Part shown: piece after piece, positions 55,379 through 64,000 of the stretch
How the letters are laid out: each line of letters starts with the position of its first letter
Numbering within the stretch: position 1 is the stretch's first letter
From: Methyloprofundus sp.
Lineage (GTDB): Bacteria > Pseudomonadota > Gammaproteobacteria > Methylococcales > Methylomonadaceae
Reading direction: 5' to 3'
DNA length: 64,000 nucleotides
Assembly (NCBI GenBank): GCA_016592635.1
Contig: AP023240.1
Coordinates: 620,001-684,000, forward strand
Translations under genes and position numbers: made by a program
Notes under the pieces: generated by a model
Seen by the model: the letters and a program-made list of their open reading frames with translations, nothing else
The model's database searches: none
What the model was told of the DNA's origin: nothing

Positions 55379-56397
55379 ATGAGCAAAAATAAAGTTCAGT
55401 TTCAATCAGGCTATAGTTTAACTGATTTATTTCGTGAATACGGCACTGAAGAACAGTGCGTTGAAACGCTATTTAAGTGGCGTTGGCCTGATGGTTTCAA
55501 ATGCCCTGAATGTGGATGTATTCATTACTGCAAACTCAAGACTCGCAAGCTATATCAGTGTAATGAGTGTCACCACCAAACCTCGTTGATTAGCAGAACG
55601 ATCTTTGAGCAAACCAAGTTACCGCTGACTACTTGGTTTTTGGCAATGCATTTGATTGGTCAAGCCAAAACAGGCTTATCTTCATTGGCATTAATGCGTC
55701 ATTTAGGTGTTTCTTATAATACGGCATGGAGTTTGAAACATAAAATCATGCAAGTGATGAAAGAGTGAGATGACAGCACGCCCCTGGCAGGCATCATTCA
55801 ACTTGATGATGTGTGTAGTGGGGCGGTGAACAGCGAGGAGGTAAACGAGGGCGCGGATCAGGAAATAAAGTTCCTTTTGTTGCAGCGGTTGAGGTAAATG
55901 AGGAAGGGCACCTCATCGCCATGAACATGAATGTTGTCAAAGGCTTTCAATCGAAAGAAATTGAAAGATGGGCAAAAAAGCATTTGGTTTCTGGAAGTGC
56001 CGTTATTTCAGATGGGCTCGCCTGTTTCTCATCTGTTGAAAAAGCGGGTTGCATACATACCAGCATTGTCACAGGTGGCAGTCCTGATTGCGTTACCTTA
56101 GAAGAATTCACTTGGGTGAACACCATGATTGGTAATGTGAAAACGGCAATGACTGGTGCCTATCATTCTATTGGCAAAAAGCACTTGCCTTGCTACCTTG
56201 CGGAGCTCTGTTATCGGTTCAATCGACGATTCCAATTGGAGGACATGCTGCCTCGATTGGGCTATATGGCCATGCGAACTCCGCCTATGCCAGGGGACCT
56301 ATTGAAATTGGCTGAGGGTGACGCGCAAGTGATCCCGTTTAGAAGAATGATTTTTACCGATTATCTGGCGTTCAGGTATACCTTTACTCATAATTAA
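55379..56397 (+). pseudogene. IS1595-family (ISXO2-like) transposase, inactivated
   Basis: MSKNKVQFQSGYSLTDLFRE, a zinc ribbon (CPECGC and CNECHH) and TGLSSLALMRHLGVSYNTAW are typical of IS1595. An in-frame TGA at 55766-55768 follows VMKE, and a two-base insertion near 55818 (GATGATGTGTGTAGTGGGG) changes frame before GKRGRGSGNKVPF. The ISXO2 core then continues (VVKGFQSKEIERWAKKHL to EDMLPRLGYMAM). The last residues (after KLAE) belong to other sequence. Two lesions show it is dead. Confidence 0.85.
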
Positions 56398-56407
56398 GGA
56401 TGCCGCC

Positions 56408-57237
56408 ATGAAACTCAAAAATTCATCTAAGAACAAAGCAAAAAGAATAAAAAAGCATTTAGAACAAATAAATCTATTTGCAGCAGGTATTGATATTGGT
56501 TCGCGGGAACACTTCGTTTCAGTCCCTGAGTCGCTTGACGATAAGCCTGTTAGAAATTTCAGTTGTTTTACAATAGACTTGGAAAGCATGGCGGACTGGT
56601 TAGTGCGAATTGGCATTACCACAGTCGCTATGGAGTCAACAGGCATTTATTGGATTCCAGTGTTTGAAATACTTGAAGCCAGAGGATTGCAAGTTATTTT
56701 AGTGAATGCTCATCATGTAAAGAATGTTTCAGGAAGAAAAACGGATGTTAAAGACTGCCAGTGGTTGCAGCAATTACACACTTATGGCTTGCTTGCCGGT
56801 GCTTTTCGGCCTGAAGATGATTATTGTGTTTTGCGTGCCTACATGAGACAAAGAGAAATATTAGTATCCAGTCTATCGACACATATTCAACACATGCAGA
56901 AAGCTCTTAGGCAAATGAATATTTTACTAGATAACGTGGTGAGTGATATTACAAGCAAAACAGGAATGACCATTCTTCGGGCTATTTTGTCGGGTGAGCG
57001 CAATGCTGAAAAGCTGGCCTCATGTCGTGACCCTCGTTGTAAAAATAGTGTCGAGGTCATTGCTAAATCATTGATGGGAAATTACCGAAAAGAGCACCTA
57101 TTTGCGTTAAAACAGTCTATTGAACTTTACGATATTTATCATGAAAAATTAAACGATTGTGACAAGGAAATCGAACAGCAACTCACACAATTAGAAAAAC
57201 AGCCTGACTTGACAGAAAAACGAACCCCTACAAAAAA
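56408..57237 (+). pseudogene. IS110-family transposase, N-terminal part
   Basis: FAAGIDIGSREHFVSVPE, ITTVAMESTGIYWIP and KNVSGRKTDVKDCQWLQQL show the DEDD core of IS110. AAGGATGCCGCC precedes the ATG. The frame is broken at TPTKN by the IS4-like element at 57238; the remaining 60 codons of the open frame (57238-57304) are read from that element. The C-terminal part resumes at 60008. Confidence 0.92.
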
Positions 57238-57264
57238 TTCACTACCGTACACTTTTTCACCTAT

Positions 57265-57449
57265 TCACAGCAAAGCCTTGCCCGATAATGTGAGACAGAA
57301 TTGAGGGAGTATTTTTCCTTCTCTCAGCAGGCGCTTTAATAACCGCACTCCAAGAGTAAACAAACTCAAATCACAACGATCTTTACGATGGATGATTTCA
57401 TCCCAGCCCATATTCAGAGCAAGCTCCCCCAAATAAACCATCCATATAT
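57265..57449 (-). pseudogene. IS4-like transposase, C-terminal part
   Basis: Reads YIWMVYLGELALNMGWDEII and LGVRLLKRLLREGKILPQFC to a stop at 57265. It continues the transposase broken after IIAAALAY at 59005; the seven-base duplication of the inner element (AAGCTAA) explains the repeated LAY. Confidence 0.9.
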
Positions 57450-57456
57450 AAGCTAA

Positions 57457-59004
57457 ACTGAAGTTTCCAAAAAAATCATCAAGCCACCATGCGTAACAGT
57501 ACGGCAACCAGTGGATTTATTGGGGAGTTACCCGGTTTGGGGCAAACATGATTAAAATCCGGGTTCAATGCTGCCTCGGTAATGATGCGCCTCACGTCTG
57601 AAAAGGCAAAACTGGCGCGCCCTTTTACTTTGTGCCGACGCTCCGGATCCGCCTTTAAACGGTCGGCATAAATCCAGGTCAGCGTACTTGCCATCATGCA
57701 AAAATTCAAATGATTGGTCACGGAATGCGCATTACGACACTGACTTTTTTGACTGCCGATATCTTGTTTCAACTCCTTGAATCCTGATTCGATTTTCCAT
57801 CTCGCACCATAAAACTCGATCATTTGCGTGACCGATAATGACAAGTCCGTGCTAAACAGTGCGATCCATTGCGTTTTACGAAAAACCCACACGACGCGTA
57901 CTTTGCACTTTAAACTTTTCAGCATGACAATACGTTCATGAGCAAGTGCCGTACGCTGCTTGCCATAAAGAGTCACCTGATATTCGGTCGCTTCGTGGCG
58001 AATGAATTTTGCCATTTCTGTTGCCGAACCCAAGCGTCGGCCATATTTTCTAGGTCTCCCTCGTTGCCCTGACTCTCTTGTCTCGGGAAGATCATATAAA
58101 ACACTATTACAGCGCAGGCGCGATAGAATATCAAACAGACTGCCCACCTCTTTGCGTACAGGCTTTAACAAACCTGCATTACCAAACCAACTATCGGTCA
58201 CCGCGAGTATTTGCTTGCCGGAAAAATGGTTTGCAACCCCAATGATCATCTGTGCAGCTTGGCCGATCTTGGTTTCAAACGACTGCAATCGACCTTTGAT
58301 CTTCGCTCGATCGGATTGTGCATCAATCGCTTTCTGTGGAAGGTAGTGGCGAAAATCTAAAAACAAACAGGCCCAACGATTTTTTATTTGCTTGAGCAAA
58401 CCGATGGCTACCACGTTTTGTGCCCATGGGTAGTCGCTTTGATTGGCTTTGGCCGCATGATCATAAATGGTTTCGCAACCAAAGATTTTTTTGCCCACTT
58501 TAGGGTTGATGAAATCATCCAGGGCAATTAATAATCGGTCGTCCGTTTCAGGGTTGTCGACCAGGTTCCAGGTTGTTTTCCATAAACCTTGCCACGGTAA
58601 TTTGGTTGATGCCATGAATGTGTAAAATCGTTTCCGCTTGATATTGATACCGAACAGCGTTTCAAGGCTGCGCCATAAATTGGAACTAATGGAGGAAGTA
58701 AACGGGACAATGATTGCCAGTAGCGTATAGGCAAATAACGAGGCTCTTTCTTTGCCGAGCGTGGTTTCTGAAAAATGTGATTGAAGAGGAGAAAGAAGAT
58801 CGCGTAAAATGAACATGAATAAGGCTTTTTTGTTAGTATAATCAATTTGTTAGCACTGTTTATTATACTACAAAATACAGCCTTATTCACTATCAACCTG
58901 TTGTTTTTAAAGTGATTTACACCCATATATTAGTAGTTGCTAATATTTTTCGTAAATTAGACTTCTCTAATATTATGCTTGCAAAAAAACTGGGAAACTT
59001 CAGT
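57457..59004 (-). mobile_element. Innermost IS4-superfamily (IS701-like) element
   Basis: Inverted ends ACTGAAGTTTCC (57457-57468) and GGAAACTTCAGT (58993-59004) are perfect; AAGCTAA flanks both sides (57450-57456 and 59005-59011). Length 1,548 bases. As the innermost and intact layer it is the youngest insertion of the nest. Confidence 0.93.
57479..58816 (-). CDS. IS4-superfamily (IS701-like) DDE transposase
   Basis: 445 residues, frame intact. DDE residues are visible in LLIALDDFINPKVGKK, ILAVTDSWFGNAGLL and FYGARWKIESGFKELKQDIG (YREK-type block). The gene fills nearly the whole element. Confidence 0.9.
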   Translation of the reverse strand: MFILRDLLSPLQSHFSETTLGKERASLFAYTLLAIIVPFTSSISSNLWRSLETLFGINIKRKRFYTFMASTKLPWQGLWKTTWNLVDNPETDDRLLIALDDFINPKVGKKIFGCETIYDHAAKANQSDYPWAQNVVAIGLLKQIKNRWACLFLDFRHYLPQKAIDAQSDRAKIKGRLQSFETKIGQAAQMIIGVANHFSGKQILAVTDSWFGNAGLLKPVRKEVGSLFDILSRLRCNSVLYDLPETRESGQRGRPRKYGRRLGSATEMAKFIRHEATEYQVTLYGKQRTALAHERIVMLKSLKCKVRVVWVFRKTQWIALFSTDLSLSVTQMIEFYGARWKIESGFKELKQDIGSQKSQCRNAHSVTNHLNFCMMASTLTWIYADRLKADPERRHKVKGRASFAFSDVRRIITEAALNPDFNHVCPKPGNSPINPLVAVLLRMVA

Positions 59005-59914
59005 AAGCTAAAGCCGCCGCTATAATAAGTCGAGAAACTCGCTCAGGGGCTCTTAATCCACTTTTCTGTAAGTTAAACCCTCGGCCTTTAAGATCTGAAA
59101 ACAGCGTTTCTATACGGAAACGTTTGCGATACCAGTTAAACGCTTCACCCCCTGTAGGGAAATTAGTCACCAGATAAATAGGATCATTATATTTTCTCCC
59201 CCAATAAACAACCGCCCTTACCACAATGCTACGTTTACGAGTGAATTCAACTGCCGATATTTCAGTCATGCTTCCTTGTTCGGGGCAAATATCTTTAAAT
59301 GTAAATTCCTCTCCATTTTCATACAATATCGCATTATTTGCCGTTCGGCAGGCATACTCCCAGCCATAACTACTGATGGTTTCCAGCCAGTCTGCACCAT
59401 CAAATTCCCCATCACCCAAACAAATGACCGACGTACCTTCTGGGATTATCTCCTGAACGGATTTAATCAATTCGATATGCATATCTTGAGGAAAATGTCC
59501 CTTTTTACCTTTACGGGTTACCCACAGCAATGGCAGAGCTCTACCTTTATAAATCATACTGACCATCAAGGTAATACAGCCTTGCGCTGTCGTGCTGCCA
59601 TCAATAGCAAGTACTAGCGTTTGTTTGGCTAAACACCGAAGAAGAACCTCTATAAAGGGTAAATAAAATAAATCGACACCCACTTTTTTATTTTTCAGCC
59701 AACGGCGCAATTGCATGATTTGGCTTTCTTCTTTACCTGATCCTGGAATCTCTCCTGCCACATTAGCTAACTTAACAGATTTACTTTGTATAATACCGCA
59801 GATAAACCCTGTCAGAATATTTAAGCCGTTATTTTGACGTTTGCTAGGATCAAAATCCCAGAATTTTTGCAGGCTGCTATGAATAGTGCGATAAATCTTG
59901 TAAGAATCTGACAA
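59000..59914 (-). pseudogene. IS4-like transposase, N-terminal part
   Basis: MSDSYKIYRTIHSSLQKFWD at the start; DDE core in LVLAIDGSTTAQGC, ICLGDGEFDGADWLE and NWYRKRFRIETLFSDLKGRG. The frame ends at 59005 where the inner element was inserted, and the C-terminus is found at 57265-57449. Intact apart from this insertion. Confidence 0.92.
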
Positions 59915-60007
59915 TGTAGGGTATTTTCAATGTAAATCGCCAACATTACCATTTTTCTACTCTTCGCAATACCTGTTTTAAAAAGTGTACGGTAGTGAAA
60001 CAAAAAA

Positions 60008-60542
60008 ACGTTATAAGAAGCATGAAAAGAATGCCATGCAATTTGATGTAGCCAATTACCTTTATGATTTATGTGGCACCGATTTAACTGCCATTGATGG
60101 CTTGGACGAAGGCACTGTATTAAAGGTTTTATCCGAAACGGGTATCGATATGACGAAATGGAAAACGGCGAGTCATTTTGTTTCATGGATGGGATTAAGT
60201 CCAAATAATAAAATATCAGGTGGAAAAGTACTAAGCAGTAAAACGATTAAAACACGCAATAGAGCAAAACAAGCATTTAAGCTGGCCGCATGGGGCTTAT
60301 CTAATTCGAAAAGTGGATTAGCCGCTCATTATCGGCGATTAAGGAGTCGCTTAGGTGCGCCCAAAGCCATTAATGCAACCGCAAGAAAGATAGCAGTCAT
60401 TTTTTATAATATGCTTAAAAACAAAACTGCCTATATTACACAAAGTCAGGAAGAATATGACAATGCCCATAAACAACGTATTTTAAAACAACTTCAACAA
60501 AAAGCGGTACAATTCGGCTTAGAGCTTGTTCCTTTGACATGA
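60008..60542 (+). pseudogene. IS110-family transposase, C-terminal part
   Basis: RYKKHEKNAMQFDVANYLYD through LTAIDGLDEGTVLKVLSETG, ASHFVSWMGLSPNNKISGGK and LRSRLGAPKAINATARKIAV form the C-terminal serine-containing domain of IS110. Joined to the part ending at 57237 across one copy of ACAAAAAA it gives one frame of about 455 residues. Confidence 0.92.
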
Positions 60543-60578
60543 CAAATAAATAAGCAAAAACAACGTATTAAAAGTTTG

Positions 60579-61106
60579 TTACTTAGAAGGTAATTCTTTG
60601 AATACAGTATCCTTACGCTTGCCAAAAACATAAGCGAGTACCGTGTTGGTTTTATGATCAACAGCATGCCATAGCCAACGTTGATTGCTTTTATTTCCTA
60701 CAAAAGACCACTGTTCATCCACTTCGGCTTCTTCGCAGCAAACCTGTTCTAGCCTGACTTCCAATGGTGCCCCTTGGTCAAAGGTTTGAAAAAGAGGGTT
60801 CACTTGGACAAGACTGTTTTCTTTATTTTTTAAAGTGCGGGTCACCGTATTTTTATTGATTTTAAGAACCCGCGCAGTGTCTCGAGTGCCACTACTATTG
60901 ATAGCGATTTCGACAATTTATTCTTTGATTCCAAATTCACATGCTTTGTAACAATATTCCAACATGAAGGTATTGGTTGGGCAATCTGAAGTTTGGCAAC
61001 GATATCGCTGTACACCACGATCGCTAGTGCCAGATTTCATCAGGTTGGAATTAGTACAGTTAGGACAGGTGATTTCTTGATAATATTTCATGAGGGAATT
61101 ATGCAA
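60579..61106 (-). pseudogene. IS1 transposase, N-terminal part, with a nonsense codon
   Basis: Begins at MKYYQEITCPNCTNSNLMKS (ATG 61091), a zinc ribbon (CPNC and CQTSDC), then a TAA at 60918-60920 in FGIKE*IVEIA where IS1 relatives have Gln. The same frame continues [40 protein letters not shown] and [12 protein letters not shown]. Broken a second time at the nested insertion. Confidence 0.88.
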
Positions 61107-61162
61107 TAAATCACTTTCTTATTCTATTGTTCTCATGCTAAACACAGATTTAACCCACTACC

Positions 61163-61266
61163 CACAAATCTTTCAAAATTCCTCCAATATCTTTTCTTAA
61201 AGCACCATATATTGCCTTTTTTCGATATTTAGGTACGATTACTATGTGGTATCTACAGTACCACCT
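61163..61266 (-). pseudogene. IS200/IS605 TnpA (Y1 transposase) fragment
   Basis: On the minus strand this 104-base strip reads RWYCRYHIVIVPKYRKKAIY and GALRKDIGGILKDL, a clear match to the N-terminal HUH region of IS200 TnpA. It is cut by IS630 on one side and by IS1 on the other. Confidence 0.8.
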
Positions 61267-61308
61267 TATACCAATCCCAGTATATTTATAATTTAATGTA
61301 ATTAGGGT

Positions 61309-61848
61309 ATGCTCAACAAACCATTTAACTTAATCAGGAATGATACGATAGCACGCCCAAGACGATTACCTAAAGAATTGCAAAATTATGATTTTAATGA
61401 GCTTGCCAAGGCAGAACAGCATTCACGGACACGTATCCAGTGGCTTGGAATGTTTCACCTCCAGCAAGGCCGGTCCTATGTGGAAGTTGCCTCGTTTTTA
61501 TGCGTTCATGAAGCAACCGTTAAAGGCTGGTTGGCAAGATTTAAAGTGCTGGGCCTGGATGGACTCAGAGAATCCTCTCGAAGTGGAGCCAAGCGAAAAT
61601 TACCTGCAGACCAAGAAACAAAATTTAAAGAAGCAGTCATCACTCTTCAGAAAGAAAGAGACGGCGGGCGAATAACAGGCCATGATATACGTCAATTATT
61701 GGACGAGCAATTTCAAGTAAAATGCTGTCTAAATAGCGTTTATAATCTATTGGCTCGATTAAATATTGTGTGGATAACAGTTCGTTCAAAACACCCCAAA
61801 CAAGATCAAGCCACACAAGATGATTTTAAAAAAACTTCAATCAAATAG
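61309..61848 (+). CDS. IS630 transposase, upstream frame (orfA)
   Basis: 179 codons. Helix-turn-helix region (RSYVEVASFLCVHEATVKGW) and the winged second DNA-binding part. TTTTAAAAAAAC at 61824-61835 offers a -1 slip just before the stop, which leads into orfB. Confidence 0.85.
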   Translation: MLNKPFNLIRNDTIARPRRLPKELQNYDFNELAKAEQHSRTRIQWLGMFHLQQGRSYVEVASFLCVHEATVKGWLARFKVLGLDGLRESSRSGAKRKLPADQETKFKEAVITLQKERDGGRITGHDIRQLLDEQFQVKCCLNSVYNLLARLNIVWITVRSKHPKQDQATQDDFKKTSIK

Positions 61849-62402
61849 TCCAGAATTTAACGCCAAGCACTATTGAAGTAAAAGATGTTGAAGTTTGGTT
61901 TCAAGATGAGGCACGAGTAGGACAGCGAGGAACCGTTACTCGAATTTGGGCGAACAAAGGAACACGCCCTCGGATCATTCGACAACAACAGTTTAATGCT
62001 GCTTATCTATTCGGTGCCGTCTGCCCTGCTAATGGTAAAGCGGCTGGTATCGTTATGCCCAAAGCTAATACAGAGAGCATGCAGCATCACCTTGAAGTGA
62101 TTTCAGAATCAGTCACTGTAGGTAAGCATGCTGTATTAGTGGTTGATAAAGCTGCATGGCATTTAACGGGAAAACTTGCAGTGCCAGAAAATATATCGAT
62201 TGTGCCACTTCCTCCTTATTCACCCGAACTTAATCCGGTTGAGCAAATTTGGCAGCAGTTGCGACAACGAAACCTGGCAAATCGGTGTTTTAAAGATTAT
62301 GAGCATATTGTTGACGCTTGCTGTGAAGCATGGAATAAATTCGTTGGATGCCCCAGTAATATCCAATTATTATGCACTAGAAAATGGGCGACATTAGAAT
62401 GA
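61833..62402 (+). CDS. IS630 transposase, downstream catalytic frame (orfB)
   Basis: Reads NFNQIVQNLTPSTIEVKDVE and VWFQDEARVGQRGTVTRIWA (first Asp/Glu region), AVLVVDKAAWHLTGKL (second Asp) and LPPYSPELNPVEQIWQQLRQ (catalytic Glu), the full DDE core of IS630. No start codon is needed if made by -1 frameshifting from orfA. Confidence 0.88.
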   Translation, partial: NFNQIVQNLTPSTIEVKDVEVWFQDEARVGQRGTVTRIWANKGTRPRIIRQQQFNAAYLFGAVCPANGKAAGIVMPKANTESMQHHLEVISESVTVGKHAVLVVDKAAWHLTGKLAVPENISIVPLPPYSPELNPVEQIWQQLRQRNLANRCFKDYEHIVDACCEAWNKFVGCPSNIQLLCTRKWATLE

Positions 62403-62520
62403 GTATTTATTGGGATTGGTATAATTCGGCTGGTAGCCGTTATACTTAATTCAGTAATACGAAAGGCATTATGTCGATAGCGTTGGATTAGGTCGATGCT
62501 GGGAAGTAGGTCACTCATAA

Positions 62521-62889
62521 TTACATACCGTTATCATTTGAGGGCAAAGGCATCACTTCTGAGTCACAGTGGCTTTTATAAATTAAATAGTCCCCCCAAA
62601 CCTTACGCAATTGTTCTGGGCGATCAACATTGGCTTGCATATGAATACCTTCTGCATGTGCTACATCCCGAGCCTTAAAGAAAACGTTTTTATCAGCATC
62701 ATCCGGGATTAAAGCGGATATAAAACATTTATTGGGATTAAGAGAGCGGCAAAAGTGAATAAAGGCGCTATTTTCATCCTGTAATGTTAGTTGAGATATA
62801 CTAGAACCATTATGAAGCAATACTTTTCCTTGTTCACATAGAACATATGCTGACTGGTGTTCAATGCTGATGTTAGGATCAATGTTCAT
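62521..62889 (-). CDS. Hypothetical protein, 122 residues
   Basis: No family recognised. It starts inside the last codons of the HEAT-repeat gene (ATG 62889 overlaps its stop at 62886), so the two are co-translated. Mixed alpha/beta composition (YVLCEQGKVLLHNGSSIS, then CFISALIPDDADKNVFFKA). Confidence 0.6.
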   Translation of the reverse strand: MNIDPNISIEHQSAYVLCEQGKVLLHNGSSISQLTLQDENSAFIHFCRSLNPNKCFISALIPDDADKNVFFKARDVAHAEGIHMQANVDRPEQLRKVWGDYLIYKSHCDSEVMPLPSNDNGM

Positions 62890-64000
62890 TTGCGATTTTT
62901 ATAGTCTGGGTGGTTACGCCAATTGGAATCAATTTGACCTAAAGTTCTAGCGGCACTATCCCTAACTGTCCAAGATTCATCTGTAAAACGAATAATCAAA
63001 CCTGGTACAGTTAGTTTAGCTAACTCAGAAGCTGCCCACTGTGGATCAATTTGGTCAAGAACCCTATTGGCTGTCTTGCGTACTTTCCCATCATTATCAG
63101 TCAAAAGTAAAATCAATTCTGGTACTATTTGTATTGGCTCAACATAAATTTGATCAAAAGCCCTGGCAGCAGCCCCACGAATATTTGGATCACTATCAGA
63201 AAATCGTTCAATTAATGCTGGAGCTGAATTTATGGCCGCCATTGAGTTTCCCCATAGTGGGTCAATTTTTTCTAGCGTCGAGAAAGTCAACTCACGAACT
63301 TCAGAATTACTATCCACCAAGAGCAGGACCAATTCTGGTGTAATGGGCCCTGCATTTAAACCAATCTGACTAATAGCCCTGGCAGCAGCCACACGAATAT
63401 TTGGATCGCCATCACTTAACCGACCCGTCAGCGCTGGAACAGCATGATTAGCTACCGCTGAGTTTTGCCAATACGGGTCAATTTTACCTAACGCCGAGGC
63501 AGTAGCCTTACGAACTTCAGAATTACTATCAGTCAATAATTTAATCAATGGTGTGACTGCTATATTCGCTTTATAGCCAATGTATCCTAGTGTATTGGTT
63601 GCCGCTATACGAACGTTTGCATCACTATGAGTCAAGTTTTTGATCAACTCTGGCACAGCTTCAATGCCAATTTTACCTAACCCTCTGCTAGCAGCTATAC
63701 GAACCTTATAATCCTTATCAGCCAGATGTGTAATTAATAGTGGAATAGCTTGTTTTTTTAATTGAGGATTGATTTTGTCTAGTGCTTCTATCACCTCCTC
63801 TATTGAAGAGATAGAAGCATCCGTTTTTGCTGTTGCCAACATTTGCAATAAAAAGGACACCGCTTGTTTTTGGTCTATCAGTCGATACCGTAAATGAAAG
63901 CGAGCAATACTAGCAGGTGGGTTTAAATAAAAAAGTCCCCCTTCAATAGTACAAGCAATCAATATCATTGCAGTAACTGTAACCCTAAAATTTCGCCATT
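62886..64000 (-). CDS. HEAT-repeat protein (N-terminus at or beyond window edge)
   Basis: At least 360 residues from ATG 63968; the frame stays open to the window end (RNFRVTVTAMILIACTIEGG), and this longer form gives a better membrane anchor, so the real start is probably outside. About eight HEAT/PBS-lyase-like repeats of the pattern VPELIKNLTHSDANVRIAAT. Such scaffolds bind other proteins; partner unknown. Four-base overlap with the next gene. Confidence 0.8.
   Translation of the reverse strand, partial: WRNFRVTVTAMILIACTIEGGLFYLNPPASIARFHLRYRLIDQKQAVSFLLQMLATAKTDASISSIEEVIEALDKINPQLKKQAIPLLITHLADKDYKVRIAASRGLGKIGIEAVPELIKNLTHSDANVRIAATNTLGYIGYKANIAVTPLIKLLTDSNSEVRKATASALGKIDPYWQNSAVANHAVPALTGRLSDGDPNIRVAAARAISQIGLNAGPITPELVLLLVDSNSEVRELTFSTLEKIDPLWGNSMAAINSAPALIERFSDSDPNIRGAAARAFDQIYVEPIQIVPELILLLTDNDGKVRKTANRVLDQIDPQWAASELAKLTVPGLIIRFTDESWTVRDSAARTLGQIDSNWRNHPDYKNRK

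Larger units (their letters stand above)
57238..59999 (-). mobile_element. IS4-like element inserted in the IS110 transposase, itself interrupted
   Basis: Inverted ends TTCACTACCGTACACTTTTT (57238-57257) and its complement (59980-59999) are perfect over 20 bases. The target duplication ACAAAAAA is at 57230-57237 and 60000-60007. Without the nested element the length is about 1.2 kb. A truncated second copy lies at 50659-50908. Confidence 0.93.
55010..61162 (-). mobile_element. IS1-family element broken by nested insertions
   Basis: Perfect inverted ends: GGTAGTGGGTTAAATCTGTG at 55010-55029 and its complement at 61143-61162 (the match continues to 23 bases). The IS1 transposase is split, with the 3' part at 55019-55324 and the 5' part at 60579-61106; everything in between is later insertions. 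No nine-base target duplication is seen around the outer ends. Confidence 0.9.
61269..62421 (+). mobile_element. IS630-family insertion sequence
   Basis: Inverted ends TACCAATCCCA (61269-61279) and TGGGATTGGTA (62411-62421), flanked by TA at 61267-61268 and 62422-62423 as expected for IS630/Tc1 elements. Confidence 0.9.

Noticed and set aside
62297..62518. 73-codon minus-strand frame reading into IS630, considered as the N-terminus of the IS200 transposase fragment
   Set aside because: After removing IS630 with one TA copy the frames do not join, and the sequence before the insertion is not typical of TnpA.

Overview
The window looks like a chromosomal segment of an AT-rich gammaproteobacterium. 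The evidence is the set of lpxK, exbB/exbD, prmB, aroC, prfC, ubiA and a TusB-like gene, together with many c-di-GMP/HDOD signalling proteins and caspase-, CHAT- and TPR-type proteins. A methylotrophic or sulfur-oxidising lineage (Methylococcales or Thiotrichales) would fit, but that assignment is inference. There are no rRNA genes and no CRISPR array.

Bases 1-31,500 are mostly chromosomal backbone. A signalling block comes first: a degenerate kinase/AAA protein, two HDOD proteins, a degenerate GGDEF-EAL protein, a PilJ-like/PAS/GGDEF membrane protein and a FliK-like protein. A housekeeping run follows: prmB-aroC-MFS-exbB-exbD-lpxK, ubiA, prfC and hemN. Between prfC and hemN lie two tandem exported caspase-like proteins and a TPR-OmpA protein. 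Three lesions interrupt the backbone. An IS1111-type element sits in a REP-like repeat, and its 3' non-coding region carries short segments matching both sides of its own insertion site. An ISKra4-type element with an 8-bp target duplication splits a copper-type P-ATPase just before its phosphorylation motif. An FAD-oxidoreductase/rhodanese gene has collapsed by internal deletion.

From the tRNA-Ser(TGA) gene at 31.4 kb to about 62.4 kb the window is accessory DNA. Bases 31.5-41.6 kb resemble an integrative mobilizable element: AlpA regulator, Lon-like AAA+ ATPase without protease, zinc protein, HNH nuclease, HTH replication-like protein, MobC, relaxase with an LPD7-like tail and a candidate oriT. 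I see no integrase. Bases 42-48.7 kb hold the most interesting pair: a (p)ppGpp-synthetase/TPR/TRPM-type SLOG fusion convergent with a giant TPR-CHAT protease, next to a Nudix gene.

Bases 48.8-62.4 kb are an insertion-sequence graveyard: IS5-like, ISKra4-like, IS4-like, IS1, IS1595, IS110, IS701-like, IS200 and IS630 copies. At least four are nested (IS110-type and IS1595 debris, an IS4-like element and an IS701-like element inside one IS1). A lipoprotein and an exported protein lie between them. The window ends with a HEAT-repeat protein gene entering from the right.
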